This document shows positions 53,758 through 64,000 of a stretch of DNA of 64,000 bases, piece after piece; the stretch's first letter is position 1; every line of letters begins with the position of its first letter. The position numbers and the translations under genes were made by a program. Origin of the DNA: Roseomonas haemaphysalidis (GTDB lineage: Bacteria; Pseudomonadota; Alphaproteobacteria; Acetobacterales; Acetobacteraceae); the NCBI RefSeq assembly GCF_017355405.1, contig NZ_CP061177.1, positions 2,525,001 to 2,589,000 of the forward strand. The letters run 5' to 3'. The notes beneath the pieces were generated by a model, which was not told where the DNA came from, searched no databases, and saw only the letters and a program-made list of their open reading frames with translations.

Positions 53758-56023
53758 GCTGCTGCACCTCCGTCATCTTGTTCCCGGCCATCGCCGCCTG
53801 CTGCTCGCCTTCCAGCGGGAAGACCAGCGCCGCGCGCGTGCCGGCCTTGCCGTCCTGGCGGTCCGTCAACAGCAGCCGTCCGCCGTGGTCCTCCATGATC
53901 TTCTTGACGATGGCAAGACCAAGCCCGGTCCCTTTCGGCTTGTGGGTCACATAAGGCTCCGTCAGCCGCTCCCGCTCCTCCCCATCCGGCAGGCCGTTGC
54001 CGTCGTCCTCGACCGCCATGGTCAGCCAGCCCTCGGAGGGTTCGACGCTGATGCGGATGTGCCCGATATCGGCGGGCTCGCCTGCCGCCATCAGGGCCTG
54101 GCGACGCACCATCACCGCATCGGCGGCGTTCGCCAATAGGTTGGTCATGGCCTGCCCCAGCAACCGGCGGTCGCAGCGGATGCGCGGTGGGGAGGCGGGG
54201 ATATCGGTGGAAAAAACAATATCGTGATGCGCATTCTGCTGCAGCACCAATGCTTCCCGCGCCATCTGTCCCGGGTCCTCGGGGCGGATCACCGGCTGCG
54301 GCATGCGCGCGAAGGCGGAGAACTCGTCCACCATCCGGCCGATATCCTCCACCTGCCGCACGATGGTGTCGGTGCAGGCCTTGAAGGTGTCGGGGTCGGA
54401 CTGGATCTCCTTCAGGTACTTGCGCTTCAGCCGCTCGGCGGAGAGCTGGATGGGCGTCAGCGGGTTCTTGATCTCATGCGCAATGCGGCGGGCGACGTCG
54501 GACCACGCGGCCTTGCGCTGCGCCGACAGCAGCTCGGTGATGTCGTCGAAGGTCAGCACGAAGCCGACCACCTGCCCGCGCTGGGTTTCCGCGCCGATCT
54601 GCGCCAGCACGGTGCGGCGGTCGGAAGGCGGGCCGATGCGGATCTCGGCGGTGCGGCTGCGCTCCGGGGCGCTCATGGCAGCCTCCAGCAGCGGGGCGAA
54701 CTCCGGCACCACCTCGTCCAGCCGGACACCCAGGTCGGCATCCAGGTCGCGGGCCAGCAGCTCGCTGGCGCTGCGGTTGGGCAGGTTGATGCGGCCTTCC
54801 CCATCGAGGCCGACCACGCCGGCAGAGACGCCCGACAGCACGGTTTCCGTGAAGCGCCGCCGCTCGTCGATCTGGCGATAGGCCTCCATCAACTCGCTGC
54901 GCTGGGCCGCCAGCTGGTTGGTCATGCGGTTGAAGGCGCGGGACAGGGTGCCGACCTCGTCATCCGCCTCACCTTCCGACACCCGTACCGTGAGGTCGCC
55001 GCCGCGCACCCGGTCCGCCGCCACGATCAGCCGCGACAGCGGCCGGGCGATCTGGTTGGCGATGACGAGGCCGATGGAGACGGCGGCCAGCAGCACCATC
55101 AGCGCCGCGATGGCGAAGATCATCGCGAAGGTGATCTGCAACCAGGACCGGTTGCGGTCCAGCTGGTCGTATTGTTGAAAAGCCAGCTCCGTGCGCTGCA
55201 TGTGGTCGATCACGCTGGGGTCCACCGGGCGGCCGATCAGCAGCATCAGCCCCGGCTGGATGTCCAGCGCCACCAGGGCACGCACCCTGCCCTCCTCGGA
55301 TTCTCCCGGCAGCACCGCCACATCGCCGCTGCGCACCTGCTCCATGGCCCAGGCCGGCAGCGGGTCCAGCACCGTGGTGGTGGTCAGCCCGGCATGCGCC
55401 ACGACCTGATTGAGCACCGGTTCGAACACCACCGAGTCGGTCAGCCCGCGCAGAGAGGTATGCGTCGCCAGCAGCCGGGCGAAGGCATACTGGTTGGTGT
55501 CCAGAAGCTGCCCGTTGCGGTTCAGGTCCGCCGCCATGGCCAGCGCGTCGGCGCGGATGGTGTTGCGGTGCTCGTCCAGATAGGCGCGGGAGGCGACGAG
55601 GCTGGCTTCCAGCGTCGAGCGCACCTGATCGCTGAACCAGGCCTGAATGCCCAGGTTGAAGAACACCGCGGCAAAGACCGCCACCAGCAGCGCGGGCGTG
55701 ACGGCGGTGACGCTGAACAGCAGCACCAGACGCACGTGCAGCCGCGACCCGGCCGAGCCACGCCGCCGCTCCGCCCAAACCCGCACCAGCCGCGCGATGA
55801 TGGAGCCGAGCAGCAGCAGCAGGAAAAAGGCGTTGACCAGCACCATGGCCACCACCTGCCCGGGCTTGGTGGGCCCGAAGGGGCTGCCGCCGGACAACAG
55901 GGTGAAGGTGCCCACCGCCAGCAGCAGCGCCACGGCCGCCAGCACCAGCGTGACGACCCGCCCCAGCAGCCATTCGGCCAGCCTGCGGCGCCGGGGCGCC
56001 TGGCCGGCCGTGGTTCCGCTCAT
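53747..56023 (-). CDS. ntrY: Sensor histidine kinase NtrY
   Basis: Membrane sensor that phosphorylates NtrX. Of 758 residues, the N-terminal third has hydrophobic helices near residues 22-44, 60-80 and 100-122, then an extracytoplasmic region. Another helix (IFAIAALMVLLAAVSIGLVIA) leads to a HAMP domain. A PAS domain follows (residues about 380-490). The kinase core has H-box ARRIAHEIKNPLTPIQLSAE, N-box NLLANAADAV and G-boxes DDGNGLP and GTGLGLAIVKKI. It lies 10 bases after ntrC. Confidence 0.95.
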   Translation of the reverse strand: MSGTTAGQAPRRRRLAEWLLGRVVTLVLAAVALLLAVGTFTLLSGGSPFGPTKPGQVVAMVLVNAFFLLLLLGSIIARLVRVWAERRRGSAGSRLHVRLVLLFSVTAVTPALLVAVFAAVFFNLGIQAWFSDQVRSTLEASLVASRAYLDEHRNTIRADALAMAADLNRNGQLLDTNQYAFARLLATHTSLRGLTDSVVFEPVLNQVVAHAGLTTTTVLDPLPAWAMEQVRSGDVAVLPGESEEGRVRALVALDIQPGLMLLIGRPVDPSVIDHMQRTELAFQQYDQLDRNRSWLQITFAMIFAIAALMVLLAAVSIGLVIANQIARPLSRLIVAADRVRGGDLTVRVSEGEADDEVGTLSRAFNRMTNQLAAQRSELMEAYRQIDERRRFTETVLSGVSAGVVGLDGEGRINLPNRSASELLARDLDADLGVRLDEVVPEFAPLLEAAMSAPERSRTAEIRIGPPSDRRTVLAQIGAETQRGQVVGFVLTFDDITELLSAQRKAAWSDVARRIAHEIKNPLTPIQLSAERLKRKYLKEIQSDPDTFKACTDTIVRQVEDIGRMVDEFSAFARMPQPVIRPEDPGQMAREALVLQQNAHHDIVFSTDIPASPPRIRCDRRLLGQAMTNLLANAADAVMVRRQALMAAGEPADIGHIRISVEPSEGWLTMAVEDDGNGLPDGEERERLTEPYVTHKPKGTGLGLAIVKKIMEDHGGRLLLTDRQDGKAGTRAALVFPLEGEQQAAMAGNKMTEVQQHGA

Positions 56024-56033
56024 CGCCCCACCC

Positions 56034-57469
<1,436 letters not shown>

Positions 57470-57473
<4 letters not shown>

Positions 57474-58609
57474 GCGGGTTTGGTCTCGGTCGGGGCGGGC
57501 TGGTTGGCGGGCGGCATGGGCAGGGACAGGCGGAAAATCGTGCGCCCCGGGCGGCTGTCGCACTCGATCAGCGCCCCCTGGTCGGCCACCAGCTTGGCGA
57601 CCATGGCGAGGCCGAGCCCCTGCCCGCCCCGCTTGGTGGTCACGAAGGGCTCCCACAGGTTGGAGCGCACCTCCTCCTCGATGCCCGGGCCGTTGTCGCG
57701 GACGCTGACCTGCAACGGCAGGTGCACCCGCTCCCGCGACCCGGGCACGGCAATGCGGACGCCGTGGTGGTAGGCGGTGGAAAGCTGGATCTCGCCGCCC
57801 TGGGGGTCCACCGCCTCGGCGGCGTTCTTCACCAGGTTCAGCAGGATCTGCACCAGAAAGTCGCGGTTGCCCCAGACCGGCGGCAGCGAGGGATCGTAGT
57901 CCTCCACGATGCGCAGGTGGCTGGCGAAGCCACGGCTGGCGATGCGCCGCACATGGTCCAGCACCTCATGGATGTTCACCACGCTGCATTCGACCGGCTG
58001 CTCCGAGAACATTTCCATCCGCTCCACCAGGGTGCGGATGCGGTCCGCCTCATCCTGGATCAGCACGCAAAGCTCACGGTCGTCCTCGTTGGCGTTCTGC
58101 TCCAGCAGCTGCGCTGCGCCGCGAATGCCGGACAGCGGGTTCTTCACCTCATGCGCCAGCATGGCAGCCATGGCGGAGGCACCGCGGGCGGCACCCCGGA
58201 AGTTCAGCTGCCGGTCCAGCTTCTGCGCCTTGCTGCCATCCTGCAGCGTCAGCACCACCGCCCCCGGCATTTCCGGCAGCGGCGCGCCATGGGCGGCGAC
58301 GCCGGTGCGGTGCAGGCGGGGGCTGTCCAGCGTCAGATCATGGTCAGACACCGGCGCGTCCTGGCTACGAACCTGATCCACCATCGCGAGAAGGCGCGAA
58401 TCCGGGGGTACCAGATCGGCCAGCGAGATCTGGCTGAGCGAGCCGAAGGACAGTTGAAAGAACTGCTCGGCCGCCGGGTTGGCGGAACGGAAGCGGTTGT
58501 CGCCATCCAGCACCACCACGGGCACCGGCAGGGCGGACACGATCGCCACGCTGTCCGGCACGGCGCCCTCGGACGCCGGGCGGGCGGTCCGGCGCGTGAA
58601 GATGTTCAT
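57470..58609 (-). CDS. ntrB: Nitrogen sensor kinase NtrB
   Basis: Cytoplasmic kinase/phosphatase for NtrC, controlled by the PII protein in known systems. The 379-residue protein has a PAS domain (about 20-130) and H-box [21 protein letters not shown]. The N-box is [12 protein letters not shown] and the G-boxes are [10 protein letters not shown] and [10 protein letters not shown]. No membrane helix is present. Its ATG overlaps the dusB stop as ATGA. Confidence 0.96.
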
Positions 58610-59721
58610 GCGGCGATGGCGTCCTCATCCCGGCCGGCAGCGGAAAAGGCGTCCCGCACCACCGCCACGCCCTGGTCGATCAGCGGGCGGTAGAAGGCGT
58701 CCAGCACCGCCTCCGTCGCCTGCGGTGTTTCCGCGTGGTTGACGCGGACCCGGAACTCGGCCGAACCGGGCAGGCCCTTGGAATACCAGGCCAGGTGCTT
58801 GCGGGCGAGCCGCATGCCCGTGATGTCGCCGTGGTGCTCCAGCATGTAGCGCCAGTGGCGCAGCAGGATCTCGTAATGCGCCGCCAGCTCGGGTTCCGGG
58901 GTCAGCGTGCCGGTGGTCAGGTAGTCCGCCACCTGCGCCAGCAGCCAGGGGCGGCCGTAGCAACCGCGCCCGATCATCACGCCATCCGCGCCGGATTGCC
59001 GCAGTGCCTCGGCAGCGTGTTCCGGTGCCAGGATGTCGCCGTTCACGATGACTGGGATGCCTACCGCCGCCTTGACGGTGGCCACGAACCGCCAGTCCGC
59101 CGTGCCGGTGTAGAGCATCTGCCGGGTGCGTCCGTGCACGGTCACCAGCTTGATGCCGCACTCCTCGGCGATCCTCGACAGGCGGGGGGCGTTCAGGTTG
59201 CTGTGGTCCCAGCCCATGCGCATCTTCAGCGTCACCGGCACCTCGACCGCCTTGACCACGGCCTCCAGGATGCGCGCGGCGCCGATCTCGTCGCGCATCA
59301 GGGCGCTGCCCGCCTGCTGGCCGATCGCCACCTTCTTGACCGGGCACCCGAAGTTGATGTCCACGATGGCCGCGCCCTGCCCGACCGCCAGCTTGGCCGC
59401 CTCAGCCATCACGGCCGGGTCGCAGCCGGCCAGCTGCACGCTGGCGGGGCCGCCGAAGCCGTCCACCTCCGCCATCTTCAGGGTGGTGCGGTTTTCACGC
59501 ACCATTGCCTGGCTGGCGATCATCTCGCTTACCACCATGGGTGCCTGCAGCTCGCGGCACAGGCGGCGGAACGGCAGGTCGGTGACACCCGACATCGGGG
59601 CCAGGATCACCGGTGCCTCGACGGTCAGCGGACCAACAAGGATCGGGCGCAGGCGCGGGACCATGCCGGTCTCGGCCGCGGTTGGCTGGGCGGCGGGTGC
59701 GTTCACGGTGGCGATGCTCAT
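58606..59721 (-). CDS. dusB: tRNA-dihydrouridine synthase DusB (NifR3)
   Basis: Reduces uridine to dihydrouridine in tRNA D-loops, using FMN. The 371-residue protein has [15 protein letters not shown] (FMN site) and [20 protein letters not shown] (catalytic Cys in the GCP motif). [20 protein letters not shown] and [11 protein letters not shown] also match. It heads the ntr operon, the well-known nifR3-ntrBC order. No Shine-Dalgarno is visible before the ATG, and a putative promoter ends only about 10 bases upstream. Confidence 0.96.
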   Translation of the reverse strand: MSIATVNAPAAQPTAAETGMVPRLRPILVGPLTVEAPVILAPMSGVTDLPFRRLCRELQAPMVVSEMIASQAMVRENRTTLKMAEVDGFGGPASVQLAGCDPAVMAEAAKLAVGQGAAIVDINFGCPVKKVAIGQQAGSALMRDEIGAARILEAVVKAVEVPVTLKMRMGWDHSNLNAPRLSRIAEECGIKLVTVHGRTRQMLYTGTADWRFVATVKAAVGIPVIVNGDILAPEHAAEALRQSGADGVMIGRGCYGRPWLLAQVADYLTTGTLTPEPELAAHYEILLRHWRYMLEHHGDITGMRLARKHLAWYSKGLPGSAEFRVRVNHAETPQATEAVLDAFYRPLIDQGVAVVRDAFSAAGRDEDAIAA

Positions 59722-59730
59722 GATTTGGGC

Positions 59731-59759
59731 AATCTAGGCCGCAACCCGCGCCGCGTCCA
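59731..59759 (-). promoter_or_regulatory. Putative promoter of dusB-ntrBCYX
   Basis: On the minus strand, TGGACG (59759-59754) and TAGATT (59736-59731) are 17 bases apart. Transcription would start about 3 bases before the dusB ATG (59719-59721). This would give a nearly leaderless mRNA, consistent with the lack of a ribosome site. Confidence 0.4.
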
Positions 59760-59823
59760 TCGCGATCAGCCTGTTCTCAGGGCGCTCTGGTCAGCCTGTC
59801 GGCGGCCGGATAGGTTCCGCGCC

Positions 59824-60969
59824 ATGCGTGTGATCGCCCTTCTTATGGCTGCCGGAAGCGGAACCCGCTTCGGCGCGGCCAGCCCCAAGCAATACCTGCC
59901 CCTCCTGGGCCGCCCGGTGCTGCGCCACGCGGCGGAGGCACTGCTCGCCGACGGCCTCGTGGAAGCCATCCTGCCCGTGGTGCCCGCAGGGCAGGAAGCG
60001 CAGGTCGGGGCGATGCTCGACGGCTTGCCCTGTTTGCCACCGGTCGCGGGGGGCGACAGCCGGCAACAGAGCGTGCAGGCCGGCCTGCGGGCCCTGGCAG
60101 CGGCGGCACCCGATGCCGTTCTGGTGCACGACGCCGCCCGCCCCATTCTGCCCGCCGGCACGGTCACCGCGCTGGTGGAGGCGCTGAAGACCCACCCCGG
60201 CGCCATTCCGGCGCAACCGGTGACGGACACGTTGAAAGCCGGGTCGGGCGGCGTGATCGACCGGACCGTTCCCCGGGCCGGGCTGTTTCGCGCCCAAACG
60301 CCGCAGGCGTTCCGCTTCGCCGCGCTGCTGCAGGCGCATCGCGATGCGACATCCGAGGCGACCGACGATGCCTCGCTTCTGGAGGCCGCCGGATTGCCAG
60401 TCGCCCTGCTCCCCGGATCGGAAAGCAACATCAAAGTGACCTACCCCGAGGACTTGGTGCGCGCCGAGGCCGCCCTGCTCCCGCGCCTGCTGCCCGCCAT
60501 GGGCACGGGGTTCGACGTGCACCGGCTGGTGGAAGGCCGGCCCCTGGTCCTGTGCGGCATCACGGTGCCGCATCCGTTGGGGCTGGACGGGCATTCGGAC
60601 GCCGACGTCGGACTGCACGCCTTGTGCGATGCCATCTACGGTGCCCTGGCCGAGGGCGACATCGGCCGTCACTTCCCGCCCAGCGAGGCCGAATGGAAGG
60701 ACGCCGACAGCGCCCGCTTTCTGCGCCATGCGACCGGCCGGGTAGCGGCGCGGGGCGGCATCATCACCCATGCCGATGTCACGCTGATCTGCGAGCGCCC
60801 CAAGATCGGGCCGCATGCCGACGCGATGCGGGTGCGGCTGTCCGAACTGATGGGCATCCCCCTCACCCGCGTGTCGGTGAAGGCCACCACGACGGAGCGG
60901 CTCGGTTTCACCGGGCGTGGCGAGGGCATCGCCGCCCAGGCGGCGGCTACACTGTTACTGCCCGCCTGA
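59824..60969 (+). CDS. ispDF: Bifunctional IspD/IspF isoprenoid enzyme
   Basis: Two non-consecutive steps of the MEP pathway in one chain. Residues about 1-220 are the cytidylyltransferase IspD ([38 protein letters not shown]). Residues about 225-381 are the cyclodiphosphate synthase IspF ([58 protein letters not shown]). Both active sites look complete. The fusion is typical of alphaproteobacteria. ATG 59824 is divergent from dusB, and the 3' end overlaps the convergent EAL gene by 15 bases. Confidence 0.97.
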   Translation: MRVIALLMAAGSGTRFGAASPKQYLPLLGRPVLRHAAEALLADGLVEAILPVVPAGQEAQVGAMLDGLPCLPPVAGGDSRQQSVQAGLRALAAAAPDAVLVHDAARPILPAGTVTALVEALKTHPGAIPAQPVTDTLKAGSGGVIDRTVPRAGLFRAQTPQAFRFAALLQAHRDATSEATDDASLLEAAGLPVALLPGSESNIKVTYPEDLVRAEAALLPRLLPAMGTGFDVHRLVEGRPLVLCGITVPHPLGLDGHSDADVGLHALCDAIYGALAEGDIGRHFPPSEAEWKDADSARFLRHATGRVAARGGIITHADVTLICERPKIGPHADAMRVRLSELMGIPLTRVSVKATTTERLGFTGRGEGIAAQAAATLLLPA

Positions 60970-62718
60970 CCGGGCGCGCAGCCAGTCGCGCAAAGCCGGC
61001 TCCGGCATCGGGCGGGCGATCAGATAGCCCTGTGCCTCGTCGCCGCCATGCTCTGCCAGGAAGTCCAGCGCGCCCTGGTCCTCCACGCCCTCCGCGACCA
61101 CGCGGTGGCCGAGGTCGTGAGCCAGTTGGATCATGGTGGCGACCAGGCGCTGGTCGCGGGAACTGCCGGACAGGTCGCGGATAAAGGACTGGTCGAGCTT
61201 GATGATGTTGGCCGGCAGCGTTTGCACATAGGAAAAGGTGCTGTAGCCGGTGCCGAAGTCGTCGATCGCGATGTCCACGCCCAGGTCTCGCAAGTGGCGC
61301 AGCTGACGCAGGGCGGCCTCGCCGTTGCGCATCAGGGCGCTTTCGGTGAATTCCAGTTCCAATGCCTGTGGCTCCAACTGCCGCTCCGCCAGCGCTTCCA
61401 GCAGGAACTCCGTGAAATCGGGTTCAGCCAGGTTCAGCGCCGACACATTCACGGACAGTCGTATGGCGAACCCGTCGCGCCGCAGCGCCGCCAGGTGGGC
61501 CGCGGCGCGGCGGATGACCCAGCGCGTCACGGGCTGCGTCAGCGCCGTCTGCTCGACCAGGGGAATGAACTCGCCGGGGGACACGGCGGCGAGCTGCGGG
61601 TGGTTCCAGCGCAACAGGGCCTCGGCGCCGTGGCACTGTCCGCTGGCAATCTCGACGCGGGGCTGAAACACCAGACTTAGCTGGTCCTCTACGGCCAGCG
61701 CCGGCGACAGGTCCGACAAGAGGCGCAGCCGCCGCTGGCTGCGGGCCGCGCTGTCGGGGTCGTAAAGCCCGGTCCGGGTGCCGGAGCCACGGGCTTCCGC
61801 CGCTGCGCTGCCAGCGGCGGTCAGCACCTCCTCGGCGCCGCAGGACGTCTTGAAACAGACGACGCCGAAGGTGGGCGTCGCCGTCACCGGCACGGTGCCC
61901 ATGGCCAGGGGCGCGGCAAAGGCTGCTTCCAGCGCCGCGACCGCAGCCTGCCAGCCGCCGGGGCGGCCGGCCTGCAGCAGGGCCAGGAACGTGCATCCGC
62001 CGGTGTGGTAGATGTTGCTTCTGCCACCCAGGCACCGGACCAGGACTTCCGCGCCGTGCCGGGTCATCGCCTCTACATAGGCCGGGCCGAGGGCGGCGAT
62101 CGCCTCGCCAAGCTGGCTGGAATGCGACAGGTCCACCATCAGTGCCACGCCGTCCGCCGCCGGGCGGGCGGTGAACTCGTCGATGAACTGCAAACGGTTC
62201 GGCAAACCGCTGAGCGGGTCGATGCGCCCGAAGGCATGCTCCAGCTCCACCTGCGCCATGACCATGGCGGCGAGGTCGGTCAGCGACTGCATCTCGGCGG
62301 TGGTGATCTGCCGCGGCTCGGTGCCGAGCACGCACATGGCGCCGAGGCCCAGCCCGTCGCTCGTCAACAACGGCGCGCCGGCGTAGAAGCGGATGCCCGC
62401 CTGCACCAGCGGACTGCCGGCGAAGCGGGCGTCCTGTTGCAGATCCGGCACCACCAGCATCGCCCTGGTCGCGCTCACCACCGCGCATGGCGCCTGGTGC
62501 CGCGGGAGCTCGCGATGCGTGACGCCCACCGCGGACTTGAACCACTGGCGGTCGCTGTCGGTCAGCGACACGGCGGCCACCGGCGCGTTCAGCATGTGGC
62601 TGGCGAGCCGGGTCACGCGGTCGTAGCTCTCGCTGGGGGAGGTCTCCAGCATGTTCAGCGCCAGCAGGGCATCCAGCCTGCGGCGCTCGTCCGCCGGAGC
62701 GGGCCAGAAATGCGACAT
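60955..62718 (-). CDS. Cyclic-di-GMP phosphodiesterase: GAF, degenerate GGDEF, EAL
   Basis: Probably hydrolyses cyclic di-GMP. The 587-residue protein starts [15 protein letters not shown], after an AAGGA ribosome site. It has a GAF domain (about residues 20-155, FRRLPRH-type [13 protein letters not shown]). A GGDEF-like domain follows in which the signature is replaced by GGCTF, so cyclase activity is unlikely. The EAL domain from about residue 330 is complete: [50 protein letters not shown]. No membrane helix is present, so the input signal is probably cytoplasmic. It lies 126 bases downstream of trpS on the same strand. Confidence 0.93.
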   Translation of the reverse strand: MSHFWPAPADERRRLDALLALNMLETSPSESYDRVTRLASHMLNAPVAAVSLTDSDRQWFKSAVGVTHRELPRHQAPCAVVSATRAMLVVPDLQQDARFAGSPLVQAGIRFYAGAPLLTSDGLGLGAMCVLGTEPRQITTAEMQSLTDLAAMVMAQVELEHAFGRIDPLSGLPNRLQFIDEFTARPAADGVALMVDLSHSSQLGEAIAALGPAYVEAMTRHGAEVLVRCLGGRSNIYHTGGCTFLALLQAGRPGGWQAAVAALEAAFAAPLAMGTVPVTATPTFGVVCFKTSCGAEEVLTAAGSAAAEARGSGTRTGLYDPDSAARSQRRLRLLSDLSPALAVEDQLSLVFQPRVEIASGQCHGAEALLRWNHPQLAAVSPGEFIPLVEQTALTQPVTRWVIRRAAAHLAALRRDGFAIRLSVNVSALNLAEPDFTEFLLEALAERQLEPQALELEFTESALMRNGEAALRQLRHLRDLGVDIAIDDFGTGYSTFSYVQTLPANIIKLDQSFIRDLSGSSRDQRLVATMIQLAHDLGHRVVAEGVEDQGALDFLAEHGGDEAQGYLIARPMPEPALRDWLRARSGGQ

Positions 62719-62815
62719 GACAGTCCTTGGACAGGAAGCGGGCTGGCCGGGCGGCATGCTCCTCGCCCGGCCTAGGCCGCAGATTGCCTGCCCAAGGATG
62801 AACACTTCATGTGTT

Positions 62816-62838
62816 GTCAGGCCGGTTTGGGGCCTGAC
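62816..62838 (-). terminator. Hairpin just downstream of trpS
   Basis: GTCAGGCC/GGCCTGAC form an 8-base stem around a 7-base loop, 6 bases past the trpS stop on the minus strand. No U tract follows, so it may be a weak or factor-dependent terminator between trpS and the EAL gene. Confidence 0.4.
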
Positions 62839-62844
62839 GGGTGA

Positions 62845-63846
62845 TCAGCCGCGCGGCAGAAAGCCCACCAGCTCCTCGGCCCGGGTCACGATCGGCTCGG
62901 CAATGGCGGCGGCGCGGTCGGACCCCTTGCGAAGCTCGGCATCCACCGCGCCCGGATCGGCCAGCAGCCGCGTCATTTCTGCCTGGATAGGGCTGAGATG
63001 CGACACCAGGGCCTCGGTCAGCACCTCCTTGAAGGCACCGAAGCCCTTGCCGGCATGGTCCCGCAGCACGTCCGCCGGGGTGGTGCCGGTCATCGCGGCC
63101 AGGATGCCGACGAGGTTGCGGGCCTCCGGGCGCGCGTCCAGCCCCGCCATCTCGGACGGCAGGGGTTCCGGGTCCGTCTTGGCGCGGCGGATCTTCAGGG
63201 CGATGGTATCCGCGTCGTCGGTCAGGTTGATGCGCGACTGGTCGGAGGGATCGGACTTCGACATCTTCTTGGTGCCGTCCCGCAGCGACATGACGCGGGC
63301 GGCGACCCCCTGGATCATCGGCTCGATCGTCGGAAAGAAGTCCACGCCATAGTCGTGGTTGAACTTCTGCGCGATGTCGTTGGCCAGTTCCAGGTGCTGC
63401 TTCTGGTCCTCGCCCACCGGCACGCGGGTGGCGTGGTAGGCATGGATATCGGCGGCCATCAGGTTCGGATAAACGTAGAGCCCCGCCCCGGCGTTCTCGC
63501 GGTCCTTGCCCGCCTTGTCCTTGAACTGCGTCATCCGGTTCAGCCAGCCGATGCGGGCCACGCAGTTGAAGATCCAGGCCAGACGGGCATGGGCATGCAC
63601 GTGGCTTTGCACGAACAGGGTGCACTTGTCCGGCGTCACGCCACAGGCGATCAGCGCCGCCGCCATTTCCCGTGTCTGGCTGGCCAGGGTCCTGGGGTCG
63701 AAAGGCTGGGTGATGGCATGCAGGTCGACCACGCAATAGATGCAGTCGTGGTCCTGCATCATCGGCACCCAGTTGCGGATGGCGCCCAGGTAGTTGCCGA
63801 GGGTTGGAATGCCCGAAGGCTGAATCCCGGAAAACACGCGCTGCAT
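62845..63846 (-). CDS. trpS: Tryptophanyl-tRNA synthetase
   Basis: Charges tRNA-Trp. The 333-residue class I enzyme opens [26 protein letters not shown], with PTLGNYLG in place of HIGH. It has the KMSKS loop as [11 protein letters not shown] at about residue 195. [16 protein letters not shown] is also diagnostic. A TTGACG -35-like box on the minus strand (63928-63923) lies 77 bases upstream, without a convincing -10. Confidence 0.97.
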   Translation of the reverse strand: MQRVFSGIQPSGIPTLGNYLGAIRNWVPMMQDHDCIYCVVDLHAITQPFDPRTLASQTREMAAALIACGVTPDKCTLFVQSHVHAHARLAWIFNCVARIGWLNRMTQFKDKAGKDRENAGAGLYVYPNLMAADIHAYHATRVPVGEDQKQHLELANDIAQKFNHDYGVDFFPTIEPMIQGVAARVMSLRDGTKKMSKSDPSDQSRINLTDDADTIALKIRRAKTDPEPLPSEMAGLDARPEARNLVGILAAMTGTTPADVLRDHAGKGFGAFKEVLTEALVSHLSPIQAEMTRLLADPGAVDAELRKGSDRAAAIAEPIVTRAEELVGFLPRG

Positions 63847-64000
63847 CGCCAGCTACCTTTCGCACCAAAAGCCCCGGGGCGCCGCCCGGCGGTCTGGCGG
63901 TGATCCCGCGCAGGCCTGCCGACGTCAAGCGGAGCAGCCTGGGCCAAACGTTTTTTGCGGCACTGCACGGTGACTTTTCATGCCTTCCGGCGTTCGACAC
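63847..64000. other. Right-edge region with no supported gene
   Basis: The last 154 bases hold an open minus-strand frame with GTG at the very edge, but its translation is not protein-like. A T6 run (63951-63956) is the only other feature. It may be the trpS leader or the end of an upstream gene outside the window. Confidence 0.4.

Noticed and set aside
63847..64000. N-terminally extended trpS or an extra gene at the right edge
   Set aside because: The edge frame is not in phase with trpS and its translation lacks any protein-like signal.

Overview
The window is about 70% G+C and densely packed with core bacterial genes on both strands. Many neighbours overlap by 4 bases (ATGA or GTGA). The gene content points to an alphaproteobacterium, most likely of the Acetobacteraceae (Roseomonas-like). 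Supporting signs are the dusB-ntrB-ntrC-ntrY-ntrX-dat-hfq-hflX series, a fused IspDF, the Hsp20/DUF1150 pair and a GTTC-N7-GTTC LexA box. The family assignment is an inference from gene order and composition; I could run no search. I saw no insertion sequence, CRISPR array, prophage or rRNA.

Layout. 1-2.75 kb (minus): def-fmt-truA plus a Nudix gene cut by the left edge. 2.8-3.75 kb: Hsp20 and DUF1150, closed by a strong terminator. 3.8-4.9 kb: an HtrA/DegP-like protease gene broken at both ends. 5.0-6.2 kb: tRNA-Thr and a polysaccharide pyruvyl transferase-like gene. 6.2-8.85 kb: a Fur-box-preceded operon (secreted protein, exbB, exbD, tonB). 8.9-12.6 kb: uvrA divergent from ssb, with a LexA box at uvrA. 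12.6-17.9 kb: fruB-fruK-fruA, a complete fructose PTS. 18-21.8 kb: gyrA, coaD and a cyclophilin. 21.9-24.8 kb: tRNA-Lys, two coupled mini-ORFs and two membrane glycosyltransferases. 24.8-30.7 kb: msrP, then on the minus strand an ABC transporter with GldG-like and DUF4340 proteins and a Nudix hydrolase. 30.7-36.6 kb: recG divergent from sdhE-mfd. 36.6-39.3 kb: a DsbA-family protein, a DUF457 membrane protein, tRNA-Ser and an LpxR-like lipid A deacylase. 39.4-47.3 kb: mltB-like, rlpA, dacC-like, tmk, holB, metG, tatD and an MBL hydrolase, all head to tail. 47.3-48.1 kb: mazG. 48.1-59.7 kb (minus): dusB-ntrBC-ntrYX-dat-HAD-hfq-hflX-IMPase. 59.8-61 kb: ispDF. 61-64 kb (minus): trpS and a GAF/GGDEF-like/EAL phosphodiesterase.

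How the genes work together. Most of the window is housekeeping: formyl-Met handling, DNA repair with SOS control at uvrA, replication, tRNA charging, nitrogen two-component control and RNA chaperoning. Envelope work recurs: TonB energisation, the ArnC/ArnT-like glycosyltransferase pair, the LpxR-like deacylase, peptidoglycan enzymes and periplasmic MsrP.

The most unusual points are these. The HtrA gene keeps an intact catalytic core between frameshifted ends. TonB changes codon usage abruptly at its C-terminal domain. The metG-tatD-MBL block has clearly lower G+C than its neighbours. A C10 tract lies inside a glycosyltransferase gene. A 14-codon and a 37-codon ORF overlap next to tRNA-Lys. 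NtrX has lost the GAFTGA motif that the adjacent NtrC keeps. I did not find one clearly new multi-gene system. The best candidates for unknown biology are the Fur-linked secreted protein, the mini-ORF pair and the ABC/GldG/DUF4340/Nudix operon.
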